From positions 4,002,671-4,066,670 of the forward strand of contig NC_057004.1 in assembly GCF_000002595.2 (NCBI RefSeq): a stretch of DNA of 64,000 bases, given 5' to 3'. This document shows positions 23,501 to 32,784 of this stretch, piece by piece. The first letter of the stretch is position 1; each line of letters opens with the position of its first letter. The notes beneath the pieces are model-generated. The model was given only the letters and a program-made list of their open reading frames with translations. It was not told where the DNA came from and did not search any database. The position numbers were made by a program, and so were the translations under genes. The DNA is from Chlamydomonas reinhardtii. Taxonomy: Eukaryota > Chlorophyta > Chlorophyceae > Chlamydomonadales > Chlamydomonadaceae.

Positions 23501-23873
23501 TGAGGCAGCCTTGGGGTTGTGGGCGAACGGAGCATCAAGCGGCCAGGGACCCAATGACTTGGCCTCCTCCCGCACTTCCCGCGCCAACCTGCAGATGGTG
23601 TCGGCTGCGGTGTGGGAGCGCCACTTCTCGGATGGGCTGGAGTCCCCGCGTGCGGCCCGCGGCGGCCGCCTGCTGCGGCGGGTGCTGCTGCAGTGCGGCG
23701 AGGCCGGCAGCGCGGCGGCGGCGCTGGAGGCGCTGTTGGGGCCGGGCAGCGTGCGGCGAGTGGCGGCGGGTGGTGGTGACGGCGGCGTCGAGGGGCAGGA
23801 GGGGTGTGGGGGTGGCGTGGTGCCCGACCTGGCGCACGAGTCGTTTCAGGACATCGACCCGCTTGTGTTCTGA
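16296..23873 (+). CDS. M3-family zinc metallopeptidase, mitochondrial intermediate peptidase-like, 1271 residues
   Basis: Twelve exons (16296-16764, 17087-17223, 17543-17986, 18092-18383, 18976-19200, 19575-19839, 20318-20403, 20888-21359, 21625-22110, 22253-22423, 22745-23234, 23595-23873) give a 3816-base frame. The HEXXH zinc site is HELGH at about residues 918-922. The third ligand is the Glu in DHVELASHVTERWA, about residue 991. Upstream landmarks also fit the family: MDVLRRARDDQAHCLGQPSF, a PYFELEGVLQGLGRLL helix and a degenerate propeptide region. The Arg-rich N-terminus resembles an organelle transit peptide. Mitochondrial intermediate peptidase trims an octapeptide from imported precursors; that role is inferred, and another M3 oligopeptidase is possible. 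At 1271 residues it is nearly twice the usual 650-750, because Ala/Pro/Gln/Gly-rich blocks are inserted throughout, including one between the zinc ligands. The start ATG at 16296 (gccgATGGCT) was preferred to an in-frame one at 16242. Confidence 0.85.
17369..17417. repeat. (AC)n microsatellite in an intron of the M3 peptidase
   Basis: About 49 bases of nearly perfect AC dinucleotide sit in intron 2 of the M3 peptidase gene. The tract creates long spurious Thr/His and Val/Cys open frames on both strands. Confidence 0.95.
18488..18556 (+). mobile_element. 45-bp tRNA-like repeat, copy B, with 12-bp target duplications
   Basis: The 45-base unit (18500-18544) has the same first and last bases as copy A, with four substitutions. 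It is flanked by identical 12-base copies of gcgcagtgggtg (18488-18499 and 18545-18556). It lies in intron 4 of the M3 peptidase (18384-18975), away from both splice sites. Confidence 0.82.
19990..20043. repeat. (AC)n microsatellite in an intron of the M3 peptidase
   Basis: About 54 bases of pure AC dinucleotide sit in intron 6. A second, interrupted AC-rich tract follows at about 20158-20223 in the same intron, and a GT tract near 20490-20513 lies in the next one. All are intronic. Confidence 0.95.
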
Positions 23874-23888
23874 TCACTGGGCGCCCCT

Positions 23889-24435
23889 GGTTCGGAGTGA
23901 ATGAAGGCGTGAGGCGCGCCGCAGTCCGTGTGGTTGCAGATGAGCCCCCCTGCCTGCAACACTGCTTGAGTTGTGGCAGTGCAGTGTGCGATGGGACAGT
24001 TGTAAGGCAGGTTGGTGAAGTCCCGTAGGGTGCAGCTGATTCCCAAACCCCAGCAGATGGCAAACAATTTGCAACGGCATGGCAGGAGTGCGCGGCTGGT
24101 CGAACGCCGGATGTACTGTACCGACGAGTTGCTGGCTGGCTGGAAGTTTGCTGATGCACATTCCTCACGCTCACGCAGGTGGTCAATGGAGCGAGTAGCG
24201 AACCCGGGGAGGGACCACCCCATACACCTGCCCATTGGCTCCGGGCGCCCGGCCAGGCGATAGCACCACACAGACACACCGCAACGCCACACTCGCGATG
24301 CAGAGCCGCAGCGCACCTGCAGGAAGATGACGAAGATGGTTCTGAGTGGATGAATGCGTTAGGCGCGCCGCAGTCTTGTGGTTGCAGATGAGGCCGCCTG
24401 CCTATACCGTAACACTGCTTGAGTTGTGGCAGTGC
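23889..24435 (+). repeat. Pair of ~95-bp direct repeats just 3' of the M3 peptidase
   Basis: The segment 23889-23982 recurs at 24338-24435 with a few substitutions and small indels. Shared blocks include aggcgcgccgcagtc, tgtggttgcagatgag and actgcttgagttgtggcag. The left copy starts 16 bases after the peptidase stop codon, so it falls in the 3' UTR, and it ends at the extended tRNA-like repeat (copy C); the right copy is followed by unrelated sequence. A local duplication or two fragments of one dispersed element would both fit. Confidence 0.75.
23987..24079 (+). mobile_element. Extended tRNA-like repeat, copy C
   Basis: It begins with the same TGCGATGGGACAG unit as the short copies, but continues past GTAGGGT into gcagctgattcccaaacc and on to a gcaacggca end. 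This matches the 108-bp form at 50237-50344 through at least 93 bases. No clean target duplication is visible; only weakly similar flanks (ggcagtgcagtg and ggcaggagtgcg) were seen, so it may be older. It contains a TGTAA (24001-24005) that could serve as the poly(A) signal of the peptidase gene, about 130 bases after its stop. Confidence 0.7.
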
Positions 24436-25017
24436 GGCCTTTCAATGTCACGTGGGCACGTGCCACGCATCGTGCCTGTCGTGTCTGGTGATCTATTGTG
24501 CCTGTGCTGCGGCGGCAGACGCCAATAATGACACCATGCATGATGCATGCCAGTTTCCATTCAGTTAAGGGGCAGCTGACTGCAGCGCCCTCAGTGCAGT
24601 CAAGCGAACGGTGCTCAGCCACCTCTGATCGCAAGTCATCGGCTTTAGACCCAAAACACCCAAACGCAAAGGGCATACGGCCTTTCCTGGCCGTTCAGTC
24701 ATGTCCGTTTCAGCTGCTCATGGCGCAGCGCATCAGCCGCAAGCCACACGACCAGCGCGCTGGCCCCGGGCATCGTCGCCACAGCGAGGTGCACAAGCGC
24801 ACGCCAGCCCAACACCATGCCGCGCCAAGTCCAAGTCACCAGCAGCATCAAGCGCACACCCCAAGACCCCAATCCACCAAAGCGCGCCCCGAGCACCGTG
24901 CCCCGCCCCACCGCCTTTTGCGCTGCAGGCAGCTGTCGCCTCCCTCCGGTACATATGCACAAACGCAGTGCCCCGCTATCTATTTCCCTACAAGCAAGTG
25001 CCTTGTGTGCGCGGCGC
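24436..25017. other. Intergenic region between convergent M3 peptidase and PPR genes
   Basis: No conserved coding sequence is seen on either strand. It should hold the 3' untranslated end of the PPR-like gene, whose stop codon is at 25018-25020. Open frames here have no family features. Confidence 0.55.
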
Positions 25018-25383
25018 TCACAGGTAGTCCCTCATCTCCAGCACTTCCTCCGCCAGGGCGGTTTCGCCGTGGTCCATGCAGCTGGCAGCCACAGACGAGA
25101 ACTGCAGGGGTGGGCGGGGAGGGGGAGGCAAGCAGGCACACGTGTGTTCGTGCTCGCTTACGCGCGTGTCCGTTTGCATGAGTGGAAAGCGCCGCCCAAG
25201 CGCTGACACATCCCAAGCTGCAGAGTCAGCGCAGTAAGCAGTGGGTCCCCGCCTACCACCAGCGCCGTACAGCGCCCGCGCATACCCTACGGCTGCGCGC
25301 TCACCGTCCCCGGGTCGATGCGCATTTCCTCGCGCATCATGCGGTTCAGCATCGCATACGCCTCCGACAGCTGGCCTGCAGGC

Positions 25384-25451
<68 letters not shown>

Positions 25452-26809
25452 AATGTTTGGGTCAGTGTTTGGGTCAGTGTGTGTGTCAGTGTGTATATGT
25501 GTACTTCATTCCCATCCCAACTAAACCCAGACCGGAACGGGGGGTTATATGCCGAGCCCAACCATATAGGTCCCAGTCGTCGAGGAATCGCCGCCCAACC
25601 AGAGTGCATGCTCATCTCTCACGGTCGCACCGAATGCCCAAGAGCGTTCAGGGAGCAGTCCCCCCCCCGCCCCACCCGCCCGGGGCTGCCGCTCCCACCT
25701 TGTCGGGCCAGGGCGCGCGCCACCACGCAGTGTGCCGGCGCCAGCGCGCCCGCGTCCGCGCCCGCCTGCGCCGCCGCCGCCGCCAGCAGCGCCGCCGCCT
25801 CGCCGCCCTTGCCCGCAGCCGCCAGCGCGCTCACCAGCTCCTGTGTGGTGGCGCCGGCGGCCACGTGGCCGCGCCCCTGCAGCAGCTTGTACAGCGCCTC
25901 CGCGCGCTGCCACTGCCCGCCTGGGTGGCACGGCAAGAGATGGGGATTGGGGTGGGTTCCATGAGGGCAGGAAGCGGGAGTGGGAGCATAGATGGCATCA
26001 ATGGCGGGAGTGGCCCGGTCACGATGCATGGCCGCGCCCAGACCCCCGGGTGTGGCGCTGTACGGTAGTGCCGTGCTTCTGGAATTGCCGTGCGAATGGG
26101 GGCGCGCGTCCGTGGACTTGTCCTTCCGCAACTCGTCCCTGCGGCATGACTCACCGCGTGCATATGAGACCACCGCCACCTCTTGGGCAGCCAGCGGCAC
26201 ATCCACCTTGAGCACGGTCAGCTCCGTCATGAGCTCAAACGTCTTGGTCCAGTCATTCTCGTCTAGGGACGAGCGCAGGGCGACTGCGTACTCCTCTGCA
26301 TGGCGTGTTGGCGGTGGCGGTGGTGGTGGTGGTGTGTGTGTGGGCGGGCGGGGGGAGGGGGTGGGGGAGGGGGCGGGGGGGCGGACAATGCTCAAGGGGC
26401 CGGCGGGCGCCGGCACTTGAGCCCGTGTGCGTCGAGTCATGACAGTAGTCGCTAATCAGGAGCAAGAAGGTTATCTTTCTGACACCACGGCTCCGAGCTG
26501 TCGCTCAGCCATGAATGAGCGTTCAGCAGAGCCGAGAGGGTGCAATAGTCAAACCCAAAAAAACAAGCAGACTAATACCACCCTCAATTGGATAATGCGG
26601 TCATCAGCCGCCCCAGCGCGCCGTATCTTTTGGACGCCGTATACTTCTTCTGGAAGATTGCTGTTCGCAGCGCTCGCCGCACCTGCTGTGCGTTGTGCCC
26701 GAATCAGTACTGTGCTTGCACGCGAGACGGCTCTACGACAAGGCGCGGCTAGGGCTTTAGGTGCCCCACGAGAATGTGTATGCAAGCGCAAAGGGATGCG
26801 GGCCAGCAT
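25018..26809 (-). CDS. Short pentatricopeptide-repeat (PPR)-like protein, organelle-targeted
   Basis: Five exons (26809-26582, 26293-26155, 25920-25699, 25375-25305, 25101-25018) give a 744-base frame, 247 residues. The N-terminus (MLARIPLRLHTHSRG, Arg/Ser/Ala-rich and almost free of acidic residues for about 50 residues) looks like a mitochondrial or chloroplast transit peptide. Four or five consecutive two-helix units of about 35 residues follow, for example GQWQRAEALYKLLQGRG, GQLSEAYAMLNRMM and ALAEEVLEMRDYL. They fit PPR or TPR-like repeats better than any other fold. PPR proteins bind organellar RNA and affect its stability, splicing or translation; the target is unknown. The exon 1 donor (TTGAGG/GTGGTA) and the exon 2 acceptor (ending GCAGAG) are the least certain joint. 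It is tandem with the alpha-galactosidase gene, starting 317 bases downstream of that gene's stop. Confidence 0.75.
25385..25450. repeat. (GT)n microsatellite in an intron of the PPR-like gene
   Basis: A pure GT tract of about 66 bases lies about ten bases upstream (in gene orientation) of the exon 4 3' splice site. On the minus strand it therefore reads as an AC-rich tract where a polypyrimidine tract would be expected. Confidence 0.95.
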
Positions 26810-27126
26810 TTTGTAGAGAGTGATACACGCCGGTGAATTATATGTTTTATAGCCGGTCGTGTGACTGCTTTGGCCGATACAGCTGCATGAGCTGCGCCCA
26901 AACAAAGGCAGCCGCACGACTGCACGAGGGCGGTGGCACTTTCCCAGCCCTCTCGTGTCTCTACGCCAGCAGTTCCCCGGCCCCTTGGGTCTCTTCTCCA
27001 CGGCTGGCCAATCTCGTCCTGTACTCCTTGAAAGTTGCCCTCTCTTGTAACACCCGCAATATTAAACAACATGCGCACAATCCTCACATCTCCTGCTCAA
27101 CTCCTTGCTCAACTCAACTCCACTCT
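26810..27126. other. Intergenic region, alpha-galactosidase 3' end to PPR gene start
   Basis: These 317 bases lie between the stop codon of the alpha-galactosidase gene and the start codon of the PPR-like gene, both on the minus strand. They must hold the 3' UTR of the first and the promoter of the second. No TGTAA poly(A) signal for the first gene was found by eye. Confidence 0.5.
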
Positions 27127-29896
27127 CTACTGCACTTCCCGGCTGCTCTTGCCCATTCGTCGCCGCGGCTGCAGCACCACCAGCACCAGTATCACCGCCA
27201 TGGCTACGTTCAGCGCCAAGCTGATCTTGCTCTCTGTGGCGGCCAGCCACACGCCCGAGCCCGCCTGCACCACCACGCCCCTGCCGCCTGCCGCCAGTGC
27301 GGAGCGGCGCTCCTCCGCCGCGCCTCCGCTGGCGGCAGCGCCCTCGCGGGTGCACAGCACCTCGTCCGCCTCCTTCTTGAGCTTGGCAAGCTGCAAAAGG
27401 GGGAGACGGGCAGCGAGCCATTTTATAGTAGCCCATAACCTACATTCCACACTGCAACGACACGGTCCTGGAGCCGGCGAGTTACTGATCAAACCCCTGG
27501 GCGTCCACGTAACTGCAGCCAGGGCTCCACCCAGCCAGCCAGCGCCGCGCCGCTGCGCCGAACACCCCAAAACACACACGCAGCCCACCCCACGCCGCAC
27601 CTCGCGGTCCCGCTTCTTGAGCTCGTTGTGCAGCCGCTGCACCTCCGTCTCCAGCTCCTTGGCCCGCACGAACTGCTGCGTGCTGCCCTTGCCCCTGCCA
27701 CTGCCCGCCCCCGCCTGCTTCGCCGCGCCCTCCTGCCCCTCGTCCCCCTCCAGCGCCGGCGCCACGCCCAGCTTGAGGGCGCTGGCGGCGGCACGCAGCG
27801 AGTTGGCGAAGGCGCGGGGCCCGAAGTCCAGGGCGCCGGCTGCGGCCAGCTTGTCGGCCTCAGCGGGCTCCAGCCACCTGCAGGCAGCGTGTGTTGTATG
27901 GAGGCGTGAGGAACGCCCGCATTGCGTGTCCAGTGACCAGCAGCAGCTGCAGCGCCTGCAGCAGCTCATACCGCACCTGGCCCCTAGGTCTGCGAAATCG
28001 ATGCGAAGAGGACACGCGCCCCACCCCAGCCCAACCCCGCCCCACGCCCCACCCCACCCACTTGAGGGTGACGAAGCGCGCCTCGTGCGGCTCCACCTTG
28101 GCCGCCGTGAAGCGCGCCGTGAACAGCCCCACGTCCTCCTCCAGCCAGATGTCACGGACCTGCGGGCAGGCGGCACAGCAAACAGCAGCAGGCAGGAGCA
28201 ATCGCAAGTGGTTAGGCGGGTAGGCGGGCAGGCAGGCACGCAGGCGAGCAGGCAGGCAGGTACAGCAGGCAGGTACAGTAGGCAAGCAGCATCCACCGCA
28301 GTTGCAGGCAGATAGGTCGCTGTTGCAAGCGCCTCTGCCCGGGATGGAGCGCCCGTGAAGCGCGAGTCCCAACTGCGCCCACCTCCCAACTGCGCCCACC
28401 TCCCGACTGCGCCCCCATCCCGACTGCGCTCCCTCCCCCCTCTCTCTGCAAGGCACCACTCGGCGTCAGCAGCACGTACAGCACGCACCAGCGCTGTGGC
28501 CTTGGGCCCGGGCGGGTCCAGCGGGTGCGGGCAGCCGTCGGGGCAGGAGTAGGGGCAGGTGTCCAGCATGAAGCCCTCGTTGCGCTTGCACTCGCCCGCG
28601 TCCGCCCACTCCTTGCAGGAGGCGTGCTTGTCCATGCACACGGGGTCGCGGTTGGGCACCTCGCGCCCCCACTGCTTGTGCTCCTCAGGCATGTCGCGGC
28701 TGGATGGGATGGGGTGTGTGTGGGGAGGCGCGGTGGGTGGGGTAACCGGGGGCAGGTGCGGTTGATGGGGTGTGGGATTCGAGAGATGAGAAATTCGGAG
28801 ATGGCACAATGGGGACAGGGGGCAGGGGCAGTGGGTGGGTGGGCAGATGGGTGGGTGAGACCTCGCCTGCATTGGTGCCAGGGACGGCTGTGGGTAGAGC
28901 GGTGTCTTCTGCGGCGGGCAGCCTCACTGCGGCAGCGGTGGGATGCACACCCCACCGCGACCAGACCACCCCTGACTCCAGCCCTGCATGCACGAGCCCT
29001 TCTGCCTCCCCTCATCCCCTCATCCCCGCCTCCCCAGTACCCCGCACTCCCGCACACTCCCGCACACTCCCCTGCCCGCCCGCACCTGAACACAGTGGTG
29101 ATGTCGACAGTGGCCTCGCCCAGGTTGACCAGCAGCATGGCAGTGCGCCCGTCCGCCAGCGGCTTGGTCCAGATCTCCAGGCTCTTGCCCGCACTGGCGC
29201 CGTCCAGCTCCTGCGTCCACACCGGCCGGCCCTGCAGACCCAGCGGGTCCTGGTTCACCGCTAGCACCTCGCGCGCCAGCAGGATCTGCGGGCGTGCAGA
29301 TAAGGAGAGGGTTACAAAAACGAACGAAAGCGCACCCAGACGAAAGCCCACCCAGACAGTGTGTATGTCCTATATGTGTGGGGCACGTGTGTGCAGGAGG
29401 TGCTGGCGGTGCATCATGACGCGCTGGGGCTGCAGGCGCTCCCATCTGGCGCACCCCCGGCCCGCACGGGTTTGGCTCTCGATCAGTAACCCTTCCGCCC
29501 GCCCGTCCGCCCCGCCCGCCGCACCTCCAGCGTGGCCTTGCTCATGGCCCGCGGGTCGTTGCCCAGGATGAGCGGCGCCGCCATGATGCACCAGAAGGCG
29601 AAGTGCGTGCGCTGCTCCGTCTGCGTCAGCCCGCCCACCTTGCCCCAGCGGTCGCGGCTGATGTACATGCCGGGCTTGCAGCCGCGCACGTGCTCGGGGC
29701 AGTCCTGGCGAGAGGGTGGGGGTGAAGGAGGGGACAGTTGGGGGCGCTGCCAAACGGAACCGGCTTGCCAGGGACGCCACATACTCCAAAGGCACCCACC
29801 CGCAACGCCTGCGAACGCCTTGTGCTCTGTACCGCACAGCATGGTCCTTTTTGGGCTTGTACTGAGCTGTCATCTACGGTGTCCATCCACCTCCCT

Positions 29897-29937
<41 letters not shown>

Positions 29938-32313
29938 GTGCGTGTGTGTGTTCCGGCCGCACCCCGTCTACCATTGACTGATAATTATGAATGTAACCCC
30001 GCGCCCCACCTGCACGATGCCGTAGGGGTACATGCCGTCCAGCCCCACCACCAGCATGTCGGGGTCGTTGAAGCCGCCCGGGCCCGCGTACGGAGCCAGA
30101 CCCTGCAGGCGCGCGTGTCAGGCGCGGGCGGGGAAAGGCAAAGCCGAGCGTGCTCCAGTGTCGCGATGCAGGCGCTGAACACAGCAATATGAGGTTCATG
30201 TCGCTGCATGCGTGCCCCGTGCGCGTGAGAACCCGAGCACTGCCGCAGGGGGGTGGATGCAGCCTCGCACCCAGCCCTTGCGTCCGCCCCGCCGCACCCG
30301 CACCTGCGTCTGCCGCACTGCGCCCAGGATGGGCTGCAGGAAGTTGGGCAGCTTGAGCGCCTTGGCCTGGGCCGCGTCCCAGGCCGCGAACACGTCGATG
30401 CCGGTGCGCCAGGAGTTGCCCACCTGCAAAGGCGGACAACACACCGCACACATCAGCACGCACCGCATTGCATGGATACACCACCGACATGTTTTGGGCT
30501 GTGACAGCATCCGGAGCATGTGGCACGTCGGAGCATGGCGCTCTCTCCCCCATCTGTTGGCCTTCCCACCCGTCTGGTCCATTCTCTCAGCTCCCGCGGC
30601 CACTCACGTCTTTGCCCCACAGCCAGGGCTGCCCCGAGCCCCACGAGCACAGGCTGAACAGGATGGGGCGGCCGGTGGCGGCCAGAGCGTCGCGCATGCG
30701 CTCATACGTGGCCTGTGTGTGTTTGAACGAGGACATGTGTGAGTGTGCTAGGACAGCGCCAGAAAAAGGTTCGACACTGGGTGCAGGGCATGTGCGTCTG
30801 CGGTATAAGGGTTGGCCAGGCGGCGAGGAGAACCGCGGAAGGTGCAGGGTGAATGTCAGGGGCCGTTGCTTGATGCAAGTACGACACACAACTGCGACAA
30901 ACTACAAGCACCTTGCGTTGTCGGAAGCACACGCGGGCGTTTCCATTTTGCTAATTGTTCATGTACCCACCTGCACGCTCTCCTTGGTGTCCTGCATGTC
31001 GCAGTAGTCAAACTTGAGGTAGTCCACGCCCCACTCCGCATACGTGGCCGCGTCCTGAGCAGCGCGGCAGCGGCCAGGGACAGCGAGGTGGGCCGCAAGG
31101 CGGGAAAGGAGGCGGGCTGGGTGCCGGGTGCCGGGTAAGAGGTGCGAATCCAAGCGGCGGATTCCGGGTACCGGTATCAGCATCCGACAGCAGCCCCGAA
31201 ACGCAAGGTACAGTAAGTGTGAAGCCCGACAGAGCCGCGGCCTCCCGCCTCACCTGCTCCTCGTAACCGGCGCTGCCCGGGTACCCCTCGCACGTGTGCT
31301 TGCCCGTGTCCGAGTACACGCCGAACTTGAGGCCCAGGCTGTGGATGTAGTCACCCAGAGCCTGTGTGTGGGCGTGTGCGTGTGTGTTCGTGCGCGTACT
31401 TGTGGGCGCGCGCGTGTGTATGTGGGTGTACGCATGTGCGTATATGTGTGTATGTGTGTGTGGCCGCGCAATTGTGGGCTGTACGTCCATTGCAGGTCAC
31501 AGCGTCTGTCAAACACAACGGGCCCCAACACCGCCAGACGCCCCTTGCGCTGCCCGGCGGCTGGTGCCGTGCCGAACCTTCATGCCGGAAGGGAACTTGT
31601 CCGCGAACGGTACAATGCGGCCCGTGGCGTTGTCGCGCTTCTCCATCCAGCAGTCATCTGGGTCAGCAGCAGTAGAGACAGCGGGGCAGCTCTCAGCAGC
31701 CCCCAGTCAGCCCGACACGTCCGCACCAGCCACGCTCTTTCCCAGGTCATGCAGCGCAGCATGCATCGGCTGAAGGCGCTACCGCCGCACAAGCGCACTA
31801 GCGGCACCCTCACACACAGCCCCCCCCCCACCAGGCGCCGGCAGCGTCCCGCTGCCCTCGCGCTGGCAAGCAGGCAAAGTCCGCCAGCCTGCTTTCGTGT
31901 GGCGCTAGCCGCGCACCTATGTTGACGTATACGTAGCCCGCGTCCATCAGGCCCGATGACACGATGGCGTCAGCAACGGACCTGCGCCGCGCATCAAGTG
32001 TCGTGTCGTCACCTGGCGCAGTTCCCCCTTACGATGCGTGTCAGTGTGTGTCTCCCACGTCCCGTTGCCCCCTGCCCCCCTCCACCCCCGAGGCAACCGC
32101 CCTCGCTCGCACCATCTTCATACATACACAAACTAAGGAACGCACCCAACCCCGCGGCACTGACCGAATGATGGTCTCGTTTATGTTGCACCGAAAGTAG
32201 TTCCACGAGTTCCAGCCCATTGCAGGGGTTTTGCCAACCCCATTCTTCAGGGCGCACGACAAGCCGCTAAACGAGCATAGAAGGACGATGCCCAAAACGA
32301 TCGAGGCCCTCAT
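27127..32313 (-). CDS. GH27 alpha-galactosidase with embedded ShKT domain and C-terminal membrane anchor
   Basis: Fourteen exons (32313-32165, 31981-31917, 31657-31578, 31361-31254, 31054-30971, 30712-30608, 30423-30304, 30102-30010, 29704-29525, 29285-29086, 28699-28489, 28159-28062, 27877-27601, 27390-27127) give a 2034-base frame, 677 residues. A signal peptide ([20 protein letters not shown]) precedes [12 protein letters not shown]. The nucleophile is the Asp in DYLKFDYC (about 150). The acid/base candidate is the Asp in [12 protein letters not shown] (about 207), and GGFNDPDML is present. The enzyme removes terminal alpha-galactose from glycans and glycolipids, normally in the vacuole/lysosome or outside the cell. 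Inside the C-terminal beta domain, exon 11 inserts a six-Cys ShKT module (about 410-450); [14 protein letters not shown] then resumes the normal fold. A predicted coiled coil and a helix [18 protein letters not shown] followed by RRR suggest a type I membrane anchor, unusual for GH27. Confidence 0.92.
29898..29950. repeat. (GT)n microsatellite in an alpha-galactosidase intron
   Basis: A GT dinucleotide tract with a few GC interruptions lies in the intron between exons 9 and 8 as read on the plus strand (29705-30009). It is intronic and explains several artificial Val/Cys-rich frames. Confidence 0.95.
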
Positions 32314-32784
32314 GACTTTCTTTGCGCCCTATGTATCGCTGCCTGATTTCCTGTGACTATAGGGTGCATATGAGCGTGCTCATGGCGCACAAGCGCCTAC
32401 AAGCGCGACAATCCAGAGTAGCTTTGCACCGAGGACGCAACAGTTGAAGAGTTGTGCAGATACTTACCTAACACTGGGGCTACATAACAGATCGCAATAT
32501 AGAAACATTGGTGGCGTCGACTTTTGGGTGTTGCTCGACATGGGGTCCAACCGCCGCTTGACTCTCGAACCTTGTCCTCCCGCGTCACAGCCAGCCTCTT
32601 ATAGCAAATTTATAGATAGCACGTCGCTGAACCTTGTTTGATAGAACCTCGTGACCACCGGCCGAACTTTGGCCAACTCGCGACCCACGCTTATTTATCT
32701 GTCCTTGGCGTTGCTGGGAGCCTACTCGTGATTTTAAATTATTCGCTTCGCGTCTTTCGCCGGAATGCCTGTCTTATCGACAGT
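32314..32784. promoter_or_regulatory. Divergent promoter region, alpha-galactosidase / SEL1L
   Basis: There are 471 bases between two start codons transcribed away from each other, AT-richer than the coding sequence. TATA-like stretches are cttatagcaaatttatag (near 32600) for the plus-strand gene and possibly tatgtatcg (near 32331) for the minus-strand gene. Both products are endomembrane proteins dealing with glycosylated substrates, so shared regulation is plausible but not shown. Confidence 0.45.

Noticed and set aside
22864-24279. 471-codon minus-strand frame
   Set aside because: Pro/Ala/Ser-rich shadow of the last two peptidase exons and the adjacent repeats.
23889-24435. Long terminal repeats of a small retroelement
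   Set aside because: The repeats are only about 95 bp and 449 bp apart. There is no primer-binding site, polypurine tract, coding remnant or target duplication.
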